Part shown: piece after piece, positions 26,086 to 33,931 of the stretch
Layout: every line of letters begins with the position of its first letter
How positions within the stretch are numbered: position 1 is the first letter of the stretch
DNA from: CAZSSH01 sp964609825
GTDB taxonomy: Bacteria; Verrucomicrobiota; Lentisphaeria; Victivallales; Victivallaceae
Direction: 5' to 3'
NCBI GenBank assembly: GCA_964609825.1
Contig: CAZSSH010000010.1
Location: forward strand, 372,001 to 436,000
DNA: 64,000 nucleotides
The notes under the pieces: model-generated
Told to the model about the DNA's origin: nothing
Database searches by the model: none
The model's input: the letters and a program-made list of their open reading frames with translations, nothing else
Program-made: the position numbers and the translations under genes

Positions 26086-27159
26086 ATGAACCTCTCAAAA
26101 ATTGGATGCAAGAAACGTTTTTTGACTGATTTATACAACGCAAGAAATTATCAGCGCCCCGCGTGGTCGATTTATCCTCCGATGCTGAATCTTAACGGGA
26201 CCAATGAATATACGCTGACGGATCGTCCCCGGTCACAGGTTGTCGGGGAGCGGGTCAAGCATTATCAGCTTCAGACGGAGTTTTTTCAGACGGTGAATTC
26301 AGACATGGTACCGGTCGCCAATTTGCTTACCGGGACACAAATTTTTGCCGTCGCAATGGGATGCGAGCCATGTTTTGTGGAGGGGAATCCTCCTTATGCG
26401 CACGCAAAAGTTTTTTCAGCGGAGGAGGCTCTCAAGATACGTGCTCCCAAAGTCGAGAATTGCCGTAATCTTATGAAAGTTTTTGAGCTTGCCGATGCTT
26501 TGCGGCGCGAACTTGGTCCGGACGCGACATTGTCGCCGCCGGATATGCAAAGCGGATTTGACATTGCTAATATCATTTGGGATAAAACTGATCTTATGTG
26601 TTCGGTCATTGGTGAGCGGGACGCCGTCAAACACCTTGCGCGCGAGTGCTCAAAATTGCTGAAAGAGTTCTATGCCAAACTTAAATATGAGTTTCCCAAT
26701 CTCTCCGCCTGTCACTGTCCGGGATCATGGGTGCCGACTGAGTTCGGGATATGGGTCTCCAATGACGAGTGCGGAGCCATCAGCAATGAAACGTTTGAAG
26801 AATTTTGTCTGTCCGAATTGATTGAGCTGTCTGAAACCTTTGGAGGCTTGGGGATGCATTGTTGTGCTAATGTCGAGCATCAATTTGAGAGTTTCAAAAA
26901 AATTCCCAATTTTTACGGGTTTAACCGTGTTTCCGCGACCGCCGGTTATGAGCCTTTGTCGGATATCCTTGGCGGTGCCGGGGGGCCGGTCTTTACGCAA
27001 GCTTGGATGGAGGTTGCCGATATTGCCAAGTTGTTGCGTTATGACGGCGGCAAAAGTCGCTGGCATTTTATTTTTTGGGAAAATGATCTTGAGTCCGCTC
27101 AAAAAAAACTGGATGAACTTGAGGAAATGTGGCAAATTCTCTCCCGGGAGTTGCGCTGA
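26086..27159 (+). CDS. Uroporphyrinogen decarboxylase-family protein
   Basis: A 357-residue cytoplasmic protein of the UroD/methyltransferase (MtaA-like) TIM-barrel superfamily. Recognisable stretches are SACHCPGSWVPTEFGIWVSND and FGGLGMHCCANVEHQFESF, with paired Cys and His that could bind zinc or a corrinoid-type substrate. These UroD relatives are common in carbohydrate clusters of PVC bacteria and are unlikely to be in heme synthesis, since the usual hemE neighbours are absent. No signal peptide. It is the last gene of module 2, with TTGGAAAAG upstream as a weak RBS. The reaction is unknown. Confidence 0.75.
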   Translation: MNLSKIGCKKRFLTDLYNARNYQRPAWSIYPPMLNLNGTNEYTLTDRPRSQVVGERVKHYQLQTEFFQTVNSDMVPVANLLTGTQIFAVAMGCEPCFVEGNPPYAHAKVFSAEEALKIRAPKVENCRNLMKVFELADALRRELGPDATLSPPDMQSGFDIANIIWDKTDLMCSVIGERDAVKHLARECSKLLKEFYAKLKYEFPNLSACHCPGSWVPTEFGIWVSNDECGAISNETFEEFCLSELIELSETFGGLGMHCCANVEHQFESFKKIPNFYGFNRVSATAGYEPLSDILGGAGGPVFTQAWMEVADIAKLLRYDGGKSRWHFIFWENDLESAQKKLDELEEMWQILSRELR

Positions 27160-27344
27160 TAATCATAAATGAAAGAAAGTATCGGCAAAAATTTCCGGCA
27201 TACCTAAAATATCTTAATCGATATTTTTGTCATGTTGTGTATTTTTGCGCAGCGGCGGGTGAAAATGTCAGGTTTTACCCAAGGAGGCGCGAGGGAGCAT
27301 ACTTTATGTATTTGACCGAGAAACGACGACTGGCTCAAGGTAAC
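27160..27344. other. Unassigned stretch leading into tandem repeat
   Basis: No supported gene. The part from about 27275 (GGAGGCGCGAGGGAGC ... CGACTGGCTCAAGG) leads directly into the first repeat copy and shares GGCTCAA with the repeat unit, so it may be the divergent edge of the same element. Confidence 0.4.
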
Positions 27345-27705
27345 AGACGATACCGACTGATGTTTTGAGCTGAGGTTTATTGGCATTCCTTTTTGCTCTG
27401 CAAAAACGTCTCAACTGTTAGGCCGGTAGACGGCTTTTTACGGGGAACAGCGGCGAAATGGTTTAGTTAGTTTGTGGCTCAACGCGATAGACGATACCGA
27501 CTGATGTTTTGAGCTGAGGTTTGTTGGCATTCCTTTTTGCTCTGCAAAAACGTCTCAACTGTTAGGCCGGTAGACGGCTTTTTACGGGGAACAGCGGCGA
27601 AATGGTTTAGTTAGTTTGTGGCTCAACGCGATAGACGATACCGACTGATGTTTTGATCTGAGGTTTCTTGGCATTCCTTTTTGCTCTGCAAAAACGTCTC
27701 AACTG
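27345..27705. repeat. 144-bp tandem repeat, 2.5 copies
   Basis: Three copies start at AGACGATACCGACTGATG, at 27345, 27489 and 27633, giving an exact 144-base period. The first two copies are complete and differ at only a few positions (for example TTTATTGG versus TTTGTTGG); the third stops at CGTCTCAACTG (27705), 15 bases before the tRNA-Ser 3' end. Each full unit carries a short GCCG/CGGC hairpin followed by five T. The near identity suggests recent duplication or homogenisation. No gene is supported inside. Confidence 0.92.
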
Positions 27706-27720
27706 GCGTTGAGTGAGGAA

Positions 27721-27810
27721 TGGCGGAGAGAGTGGGATTTGAACCCACGGAGGAGTTGCCCCCTCACAGCATTTCCAATGCTGCGCCTTCGGCCGCTCAG
27801 CCATCTCTCC
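27721..27810 (-). tRNA. tRNA-Ser(GGA)
   Basis: On the minus strand the 90-base gene begins GGAGAGATGGCTGAGCGG and ends with the encoded CCA (27723-27721). It has the 7-bp acceptor stem GGAGAGA/TCTCTCC, a long variable arm as expected for serine, the T-arm TGGGTTCAAATCCCA, and anticodon loop TTGGAAA giving anticodon GGA (codon UCC). Confidence 0.97.
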
Positions 27811-27824
27811 GGTTGGTGTTTCCT

Positions 27825-27852
27825 AATATATTCCATTTTTTAAAAAATGCAA
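27825..27852 (-). promoter_or_regulatory. Promoter of tRNA-Ser
   Basis: Minus strand TTGCAT (27852-27847), 16-base spacer, TATATT (27830-27825), about 14 bases before the tRNA 5' end. Confidence 0.6.
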
Positions 27853-27892
27853 CTCAAAAACCGAAAAAAACGCTTAAAAATCAAAAAACCGT

Positions 27893-27920
27893 TTGCAAAT
27901 TATGCAATCAATGTTATATT
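27893..27920 (+). promoter_or_regulatory. rpsO promoter
   Basis: TTGCAA (27893-27898), 16-base spacer and TATATT (27915-27920), divergent from the tRNA-Ser promoter. Confidence 0.6.
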
Positions 27921-28006
27921 TATAAGACAACCAAAACGATCCAGGTGGTTTCGACTTCGTCCTAAGTCGGAGGTACGCTGCCGGATTTGAAAACAAGGAG
28001 TAAAAA
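27921..28006 (+). promoter_or_regulatory. Structured rpsO leader, candidate S15 autoregulatory RNA
   Basis: The roughly 80-base leader holds the hairpin GACTT-CGTCC-TAAGTC (about 27951-27967) nested within AUCC/GGAU complementarity, just before the RBS AAGGAG. S15 represses its own mRNA through such leader structures in many bacteria, although the structures differ between lineages. Assigned by position and pairing only. Confidence 0.35.
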
Positions 28007-28276
28007 ATGGACAAAGCACAGAAGAATGAGATTGTCAAAAAATTTGCCCGCAGCGAAGGCGACACCGGTTCCCCCGAAGTTCAGGTTGCTCTTTTGAGCT
28101 TCCGCATCAAAGAGTTGACCGATCACCTCAAAGACAATCCCAAAGACCACAGCACCCGTCGCGGTTTGCTGGCCATGGTCAGTCTTCGCAAAAAATTATT
28201 GGCTTATCTTACCAAAGAAAATCATGCCAAGTACCTCGAAGTCACCGATGCTCTCGGGATTCGCCGTACCAAGTAA
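28007..28276 (+). CDS. rpsO: 30S ribosomal protein S15
   Basis: An 89-residue protein, the normal S15 length, with the conserved FARSEGDTGSPEVQVALLS near residue 13 and DHSTRRGLLAMVSLRKKLLAYL in the middle. S15 binds the central domain of 16S rRNA early in small-subunit assembly. ATG 28007 has AAGGAG six bases upstream. It is monocistronic, with its own promoter and a terminator at 28314-28343; the pnp gene that often follows rpsO is not here. Confidence 0.98.
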   Translation: MDKAQKNEIVKKFARSEGDTGSPEVQVALLSFRIKELTDHLKDNPKDHSTRRGLLAMVSLRKKLLAYLTKENHAKYLEVTDALGIRRTK

Positions 28277-28313
28277 TTGTTTGCAGTGGCGGCGCAAATG
28301 CGCCCGGCGTAAG

Positions 28314-28343
28314 AGGAGTCAATTAAGTTTGGCTCCTTTTTTT
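28314..28343 (+). terminator. rpsO terminator
   Basis: AGGAGTC (28314-28320) pairs with GGCTCCT (28331-28337) with one T-G pair, followed by a run of T. Confidence 0.75.
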
Positions 28344-28371
28344 ATTTTATCTATATTGCGGAGAGTTTATC

Positions 28372-28830
28372 ATGAAACAGCAGGATGCCGAAGAATTGTT
28401 TGCCGGGGGGTGCAATTGCGCACAGGCGGTACTGGCTGCTTTTTGCGACGAGTGCAAGCTTGACCGAGAGACTGCCATGCGTATCGGCTCGTCGTTAGGG
28501 GGCGGTATGGGCCGTCTGCGTGAAGTCTGCGGAGCGGTAAGCGGCATGTTTGTGGTGGCCGGGCTTCTCTACGGCGAGTCAGCTCCCGGAGACAAGGCCA
28601 AAAAGGATGCGCACTATCGCTTGATTCAGGATTTGGCCGCCGAGTTCAAAGCCGAGCACGGCTCCATTATCTGCCGCGAGCTTCTCGCTTTGCCGGAGGG
28701 CAAAAGTGAGCCGGTCTCCGAGGAACGCACTGCCGGGTATTATCGCCGACGCCCCTGCAAAGAGATTGTCAGTTTTGCCGCCATGTTGATGGAAAAAAAG
28801 ATGCGGGAGAAGGTCGATGAAATACATTGA
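28372..28830 (+). CDS. C_GCAxxG_C_C-family redox protein
   Basis: A 152-residue protein with the family's ordered cysteines: GGCNCAQAV (13-21), GGMGRLREVCGAVSG, GSIICREL and RRPCKEIV. The C_GCAxxG_C_C family is a small set of putative redox or metal-binding proteins found mainly in anaerobes; no activity is established. ATG 28372 is the natural start, about 29 bases after the rpsO terminator. The 3' end overlaps the radical SAM gene by 14 bases in another frame, so the two are co-expressed. Confidence 0.85.
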   Translation: MKQQDAEELFAGGCNCAQAVLAAFCDECKLDRETAMRIGSSLGGGMGRLREVCGAVSGMFVVAGLLYGESAPGDKAKKDAHYRLIQDLAAEFKAEHGSIICRELLALPEGKSEPVSEERTAGYYRRRPCKEIVSFAAMLMEKKMREKVDEIH

Positions 28831-29680
28831 GCCCTTGTTTCGCCCGCCGGCGGAGGCGGAGAGCCTGATCTTTCAGGTAGCTTACGGCTGCCCGCACAAC
28901 CGCTGTAAATTTTGCGGCATGTATAAGAGCGTTCGCTACCATTTGCGTTCGCCGGAAGAAGTCATCGCCGAAATCGCCCACGCGGGAAAGCGCTACCCGG
29001 AAATCGCGCGGGCGTTTTTGGCTGACGGCGATGTAATGGCGTTGCCTTACGATTTATTATTGGGCTACTTGAGCGCTCTCAACCTTGCTTTTCCGCGGCT
29101 GGCCCGGATCAATATCTATGCCAACGGGAGCTCGATCATGGCCAAAAGTGATTCCGAATTGGTCAAGCTGCGTGAACTCAAGCTGAATACTTTGTATCTC
29201 GGCCTCGAGACCGGGAGTCAGGCCATCCTCGACCTTTTCGGCAAAACCGAGAGCGTCGAGGAGATGATCGCCGCCGTCATCCGCGCCCAAAATTTGGGGT
29301 TTAAGGCCTCGGTGATGCTGCTGGTCGGCATCGGCGGCAAACGGTATAAAAGGGAACACATTTTTGCCAGTGTTGCCGCGCTTAACCGGATGCAGCCAAG
29401 GTTGCTTTCGGCGCTGCGCTTTATCGCCGTTCCGGGGCTCAATCTTCCTCGGGAGTACGAGCCGTTGACCGAATTTGAGGCGGTTGACGAGCTCTGTCGG
29501 ATCATTCAAGGTTTGGAGCTTGATAAAACGGTGTTTCGCGCCAATCACACCTCCAATCCGGTGCCGCTCTCCGGGCGTTTCCCGGTGGACAAAGTGCCGT
29601 TATCAGAGATGTTGACCCGTCAGCTGCAATCGGGGAAACTTGATACAAAGGGGCCGGGCGATGTCCCGTTATTTTTATAA
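28817..29680 (+). CDS. Radical SAM protein with CX4CX2C motif
   Basis: A 287-residue radical SAM enzyme. The cluster motif is C-PHNR-C-KF-C (C24, C29, C32), a CX4CX2C spacing in place of the usual CX3CX2C, which is known for this subgroup (YGCPHNRCKFCGMYK). The SAM-binding GLETGSQ and the barrel continue to residue 200; the tail PLSGRFPVDKVPLSEML is also typical. No B12-binding domain. The substrate is unknown. It overlaps the preceding C_GCAxxG_C_C gene, so both may belong to one redox-related function. Confidence 0.85.
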   Translation: MKYIEPLFRPPAEAESLIFQVAYGCPHNRCKFCGMYKSVRYHLRSPEEVIAEIAHAGKRYPEIARAFLADGDVMALPYDLLLGYLSALNLAFPRLARINIYANGSSIMAKSDSELVKLRELKLNTLYLGLETGSQAILDLFGKTESVEEMIAAVIRAQNLGFKASVMLLVGIGGKRYKREHIFASVAALNRMQPRLLSALRFIAVPGLNLPREYEPLTEFEAVDELCRIIQGLELDKTVFRANHTSNPVPLSGRFPVDKVPLSEMLTRQLQSGKLDTKGPGDVPLFL

Positions 29681-29740
29681 AAACAATTTGCAAAACTTAA
29701 TAAATCCGGTAAATTATCATAAAAAACGTTTGGAGAAAAA

Positions 29741-30181
29741 ATGACCCAGATCAAAATTAAAATGGCCGACGGCTGCGCCGATTTGTTTCCCGCCAAAGCT
29801 CACCATGATGACGCCGCTTATGATTTGCGCTCGCGCGTCGAGACGGAGCTCCCTGTCGGTCACAGTGTTCTCGTCCCGACCGGGATTTTTATGGAGCTCC
29901 CTGTCGGGTATGAGGCGCAAGTCCGGCCCCGCAGCGGCCTGGCGCTTAAAAGCAATATTATGCTTACCAACTCTCCCGGCACCATTGACGCCGGTTACCG
30001 AGGCGAAGTCGGGATCATCGTTTTTAATGCCGGCAAGACGCCGTTTGCGGTCAAACGCGGCGACAGGATCGCCCAAATGGTGATCGCCAAGCTGCCGGAT
30101 GTGGAGTTGATTTCAGCCGATGACTTGAGCGACAGCAAACGCGGTCACGGCGGCTTCGGCAGCACCGGGGTCAAGAGCTGA
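29741..30181 (+). CDS. dut: dUTP diphosphatase
   Basis: A 146-residue homotrimeric-type dUTPase with all five motifs: AAYDLRS (motif 1), RPRSGLAL (2), GTIDAGYRGEV (3, with catalytic Asp), RGDRIAQMV (4) and RGHGGFGSTG (5). It hydrolyses dUTP to dUMP and pyrophosphate, keeping uracil out of DNA and feeding dTMP synthesis. GGAG lies eight bases before ATG 29741. It ends at a strong bidirectional terminator shared with lon. Confidence 0.97.
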   Translation: MTQIKIKMADGCADLFPAKAHHDDAAYDLRSRVETELPVGHSVLVPTGIFMELPVGYEAQVRPRSGLALKSNIMLTNSPGTIDAGYRGEVGIIVFNAGKTPFAVKRGDRIAQMVIAKLPDVELISADDLSDSKRGHGGFGSTGVKS

Positions 30182-30199
30182 CAATCCGGCTAAAAAAAA

Positions 30200-30238
30200 C
30201 GGCGCGGCAGTGATGAAACATTGCCGCGCCGATTTTTT
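30200..30238. terminator. Bidirectional terminator between dut and lon
   Basis: A 13-bp GC-rich stem (30200-30212 with 30219-30231, loop ATGAAA) is flanked by A8 on the left and T7 on the right, so it can terminate dut on the plus strand and lon on the minus strand. Confidence 0.93.
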
Positions 30239-30247
30239 TGTCAAAAA

Positions 30248-32641
30248 TTAAAACGCCAGCCGCTCGGCTTGATCAAAGTTGCGGACAAAGTGGATGTCCA
30301 TCTTGTCCTTGATCTCTGCCGGGAGCTCTTCGGCGTCCTTGCGGTTTTCCTCCGGCAGCAGCACGGTTTTGACCCCGGCGCGCATGGCGGCGATGACCTT
30401 TTCGCGGATGCCGCCCACGGCGGTGACTTTGCCGGTCAGCGTAATTTCACCGGTCATCGCGATCGACGGTTTGAGCTTGCGGTTGGTCATCAGTGACAGC
30501 AGGGCCATCGAGAGAGTTACTCCGGCCGAAGGTCCGTCCTTTGGGGTGGCACCGTCGGGCACATGGATGTGAATGTCATTTTTGTCGAAAAATTCGGGAT
30601 TGATCTTGTGGCTCTGCGCCTTGGTTTTCAACAAAGTAAAGGCTGTTTCGGCGCTCTCCTGCATGACTTTTCCCAAAGACCCGGTGAGCTTGAGTCCGCC
30701 TTTGCCGGGTACCGCCACGGTTTCAATCGGGAGGGTGACGCCGCCAAAGCTTGTCCACGCCATGCCAGTGGCGCAGCCGATATCCAGCGCGCCGCCCGCC
30801 TCGTCGCGCAAAAATTTGCGCGAGCCCAAAAGCTCGTTGACCGTTTTGGCTGAAACGGAAATTTTTTCATTGCTGACCAATTCACCGGAGACCAATTTGC
30901 GGCCGATGCGGCGGCAGACTTGAGCAATGATGCGCTCCAGCTGGCGGACACCCGACTCGCGGGTGTAAAAGTCGATGATTTCATCAATCGCGCCCAAGCC
31001 GAATTTGACCTGTTTGGCCGTGAGACCGTTTTCCTTTAACTGGCGGGGTACCAGATAGCGCCGGGCAATTTCGCGCTTTTCGAGCGAAGTATAGCCGGAA
31101 ATCTGGATGATCTCCATGCGGTCGCGCAACGGGCCGGGGATGGTGTCAAGCATATTGGCCGTGGCGATGAAAAAGACTTTGCTTAAGTCGTAATCGAGCT
31201 CGAGATAATGGTCATTAAACGAATGATTTTGCGCCGGGTCAAGGACTTCCAACAGCGCCGAAGCCGGGTCGCCACGGAAATCATTGGCGAGTTTGTCGAT
31301 CTCGTCAAGCATAAAGACCGGGTTGGCAGTGCCCGCTTTTTTCATATTTTGAATGATTCGGCCGGGGAGGGCGCCCACATAAGTGCGGCGGTGGCCGCGG
31401 ATCTCCGCCTCGTCGCGGACGCCGCCCAAAGAGACGCGGATAAATTTGCGGTTCATCGCTTTGGCAATCGATTGGCCGAGGGACGTCTTGCCGACACCGG
31501 GGGGCCCGACGAGACAGAGGATCGGCGCCTTGCGGTTGTCCTTATCCTTGAGCTGCAAGACGGCCAGAAACTCGAGAATCCGGTCCTTGACGTCTTTGAG
31601 CCCATAGTGATCGGCCTCAAGGATTTTGGCGGCTTCGTCACAGTCCAAGGTGTCCTCGGTGTAAGTAAGCCACGGGACATCCAAGAGCCAGGTAATGTAG
31701 GTATACGAAATGTGATACTCGGGCGCCGCCTGCGGGATCAGTTGCAAACGCTCCAATTCTTTGCGGATGACTTCAGCGACTTTGGGCGGGAGCTCGGTGT
31801 TTTCGACCCTTTTTTCGATCTCAATGATGTCCGGGTTGCGGCTGTCCTCATTGAGCTCATTTTTGATCGCCCGCAGTTGTTCGCGCAAAAAGTTTTCGCG
31901 GTTAAACTGATTCATCGACATATGAACTTCGTTTTGGATTTTCATCCCGAGTTTCATGATTTCGATTTCGCGGTTGATCAAAATAATAATCAAATCCAGC
32001 CGCGCCAAAACGTCGATCAGATTGAGGAGCAGCACTTTCTCCGGGTAGGCAAAGCTCATCGCATCGGCAAGCATGTCGGCCATGCGGCTCGGAGTCGGAC
32101 TGTTGAGTAGCGCAATTTGCAAATCTTCCAGAGGATTGGGCGAAATCGCTGCCATTTCCTGCAGCAGACTGATGATGTTTTTTTGCCGCGCCTTGATGTC
32201 GATGTCGGTACGGACATTGTTGACTTCATCGAGTGTCTTATAATTGGCACAAGGCGCGCCGTCATTGTTGATGATGCCGGTGCAGCAAACGCGCCGCAGG
32301 CCACGCACCAAAATTTTGACGCTGCCGTCCGGGAACTTCAAATGCTTGACGATCCTGACCGTGACGCCGATGATCGAAAAATTGGTTTTGCCGTATTTCA
32401 TCGAGGTGAGTTCGGCGGGCAGCGGCAGCTCGTCGAGCAAATCCTTGTGCGGCATCTCTGCAAAAAAGACCAGCAAACGGTCCTTGTCCATCGCTTGCTT
32501 GACCGACGCAAGATTGCGTTCCTCGACGCTCAGCGGGGTAATCCCGTAGGGAAAAATCACCGCCTCTTTGCTGAGCAGCATCGGTGCACTGCTGATCTTG
32601 GGGAAATTGGCGTCGGAGACTGAAATATTGTCATTTGTCAT
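30248..32641 (-). CDS. lon: ATP-dependent protease Lon
   Basis: A 797-residue Lon A-type protease. The N-terminal substrate domain (about 20-215) is followed by the AAA+ module with Walker A GPPGVGKT and Walker B VFMLDEIDK, the sensor region, and the C-terminal Ser/Lys protease domain with S705 in DGPSAG and K748 in GGIREK, 43 residues apart as in E. coli Lon. It degrades misfolded and regulatory proteins in the cytoplasm. AGGTAG lies nine bases before the ATG. It is the third gene of the tolB-folC-lon operon (30-base gap from folC). No heat-shock element is visible. Confidence 0.97.
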   Translation of the reverse strand: MTNDNISVSDANFPKISSAPMLLSKEAVIFPYGITPLSVEERNLASVKQAMDKDRLLVFFAEMPHKDLLDELPLPAELTSMKYGKTNFSIIGVTVRIVKHLKFPDGSVKILVRGLRRVCCTGIINNDGAPCANYKTLDEVNNVRTDIDIKARQKNIISLLQEMAAISPNPLEDLQIALLNSPTPSRMADMLADAMSFAYPEKVLLLNLIDVLARLDLIIILINREIEIMKLGMKIQNEVHMSMNQFNRENFLREQLRAIKNELNEDSRNPDIIEIEKRVENTELPPKVAEVIRKELERLQLIPQAAPEYHISYTYITWLLDVPWLTYTEDTLDCDEAAKILEADHYGLKDVKDRILEFLAVLQLKDKDNRKAPILCLVGPPGVGKTSLGQSIAKAMNRKFIRVSLGGVRDEAEIRGHRRTYVGALPGRIIQNMKKAGTANPVFMLDEIDKLANDFRGDPASALLEVLDPAQNHSFNDHYLELDYDLSKVFFIATANMLDTIPGPLRDRMEIIQISGYTSLEKREIARRYLVPRQLKENGLTAKQVKFGLGAIDEIIDFYTRESGVRQLERIIAQVCRRIGRKLVSGELVSNEKISVSAKTVNELLGSRKFLRDEAGGALDIGCATGMAWTSFGGVTLPIETVAVPGKGGLKLTGSLGKVMQESAETAFTLLKTKAQSHKINPEFFDKNDIHIHVPDGATPKDGPSAGVTLSMALLSLMTNRKLKPSIAMTGEITLTGKVTAVGGIREKVIAAMRAGVKTVLLPEENRKDAEELPAEIKDKMDIHFVRNFDQAERLAF

Positions 32642-32671
32642 TTTTATCTACCTGAAATTGTTATCTTATCA

Positions 32672-33931
32672 TTAAACTTTTGCCGCCGTGCCGTGGTTTT
32701 TGACCGCCAGTATTTCGCCGGCCAAATACAACGACCCCGCGGCCAATATCGGTTTTTCGTCTGCCAGCAGCAAGGCGTGACGGACACTGTCGGCCGCCAG
32801 ATACGGCAGCGCGTTGGCCAGCATCCGTCCGAGCTCTTCGCCGGAGTAACTCGGCCGCCCGTACTCGTGCAAAGGGACAAAAATAAACCGTTTTGCCACT
32901 GTTTGGAGCATTTCCAAACTGGTTTTTACCTCTTTATCCTTGAATCCGGCAAACATCACGGTAAATTTTTCGCCGGGATAAATCTCCCGCATCGCCGCCG
33001 TCAGCGCCGCCACCCCGTCCGGGTTGTGCCCGCCGTCAACGACAAAGCCCGGCTCCAGCTCTTGGCATCTCGCCGGCCAAAAGGTGCCGCGCAGCCCCTT
33101 CAGCGCTTTGTCAAACTCAAAATGGTACGTCTTGGCCAGATGCTCCAATACCAGATACACAATCTTAAAATTGTGGTTGCGCTGCATTGTTCCTAAGAGC
33201 GGCAGCTCAATCGTCTGACCGCGATACTCAAATATCTGAAAAAATCCGTCTTTGTTTCGCTCATACCGGAATGGCGCGATTGCTTCCGGCGTCGCCGTAA
33301 CGAGCAGCGCGTGGTTTGCCGCCGCGGTCTGCGACATTATTTGCGCCGCCTCGCGGGGCAGGACGCCGGTAAACACCGGGACTCCCGGTTTGATGATCCC
33401 CGCTTTTTCGGCGGCAATCGCGGCCAAGATATCGCCGAGATACTGCTGGTGATCCAGCGCAATGTTGGTAATCACCGAGGCAATCGGCGTCACCGTGTTG
33501 GTCGCATCCAAGCGTCCGCCCATGCCGGTTTCCCAAATTGCAAAATCAACATCCGCGTCGGCAAAGAGCATGGCGGCCAGCACGGTGGTAAATTCAAAAT
33601 AGGTGAATTGCAAATCCTTGGCGCATTGGCGCAATTTAACGCAGGCGGCCTCCAAGGTGACATTATCAACATTTTTGCCGTCAATCTTAAAGCGCTCAGA
33701 GACATCGACGAGGTGCGGCGAGGAGTAAAAACCGGTACGACAGCCCGCCATGCGCAACCCTTGCTCCAGCATGGCGCCGGTGGAGCCTTTGCCATTGGTC
33801 CCGGCGATGTGGATAAATTTGAGTTTGCGCTCTGGATTTCCCGCCGCATTCAGTAAATCTTGCGTTTGCTCCAAACCCGGCTTGATGCCAAACATTTGGA
33901 GCGAGTCGAGAAACGATCTCAGGTCGTCCAA
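32672..33931 (-). CDS. folC: Folylpolyglutamate synthase / dihydrofolate synthase
   Basis: A 419-residue Mur-ligase-related protein. Visible motifs: FGIKPGLEQTQDLLN near the start, P-loop HIAGTNGKGST (about 41-51), SSPHLVDVSERF, ETGMGGRLDATN, ITNIALDHQQYLG and FVVDGGHNPDG. It adds glutamate to folates and may also make dihydrofolate from dihydropteroate. The start is a TTG directly after the tolB stop (TAA-TTG), with AAGGA upstream; the next ATG would remove the conserved N-terminal helix. Confidence 0.95.
   Translation of the reverse strand: MDDLRSFLDSLQMFGIKPGLEQTQDLLNAAGNPERKLKFIHIAGTNGKGSTGAMLEQGLRMAGCRTGFYSSPHLVDVSERFKIDGKNVDNVTLEAACVKLRQCAKDLQFTYFEFTTVLAAMLFADADVDFAIWETGMGGRLDATNTVTPIASVITNIALDHQQYLGDILAAIAAEKAGIIKPGVPVFTGVLPREAAQIMSQTAAANHALLVTATPEAIAPFRYERNKDGFFQIFEYRGQTIELPLLGTMQRNHNFKIVYLVLEHLAKTYHFEFDKALKGLRGTFWPARCQELEPGFVVDGGHNPDGVAALTAAMREIYPGEKFTVMFAGFKDKEVKTSLEMLQTVAKRFIFVPLHEYGRPSYSGEELGRMLANALPYLAADSVRHALLLADEKPILAAGSLYLAGEILAVKNHGTAAKV

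Noticed and set aside
27129..27368. 79-codon plus-strand frame into the tandem repeat
   Set aside because: Starts inside the UroD-family gene in another frame and ends in the repeat; no RBS.
27345..27705. CRISPR array
   Set aside because: Repeat unit is 144 bp, contiguous and without unique spacers; no cas genes in the window.
27720..27965. Plus-strand frame reading MAERVGFEPTEELPPHS and its minus-strand partner at 27607-27804
   Set aside because: Both are translations of the tRNA-Ser gene and its flank, a well-known false protein; the tRNA structure is complete.
32672..33931. ATG start inside folC instead of TTG
   Set aside because: It would cut conserved N-terminal residues; TTG follows the tolB stop directly with an AAGGA upstream.
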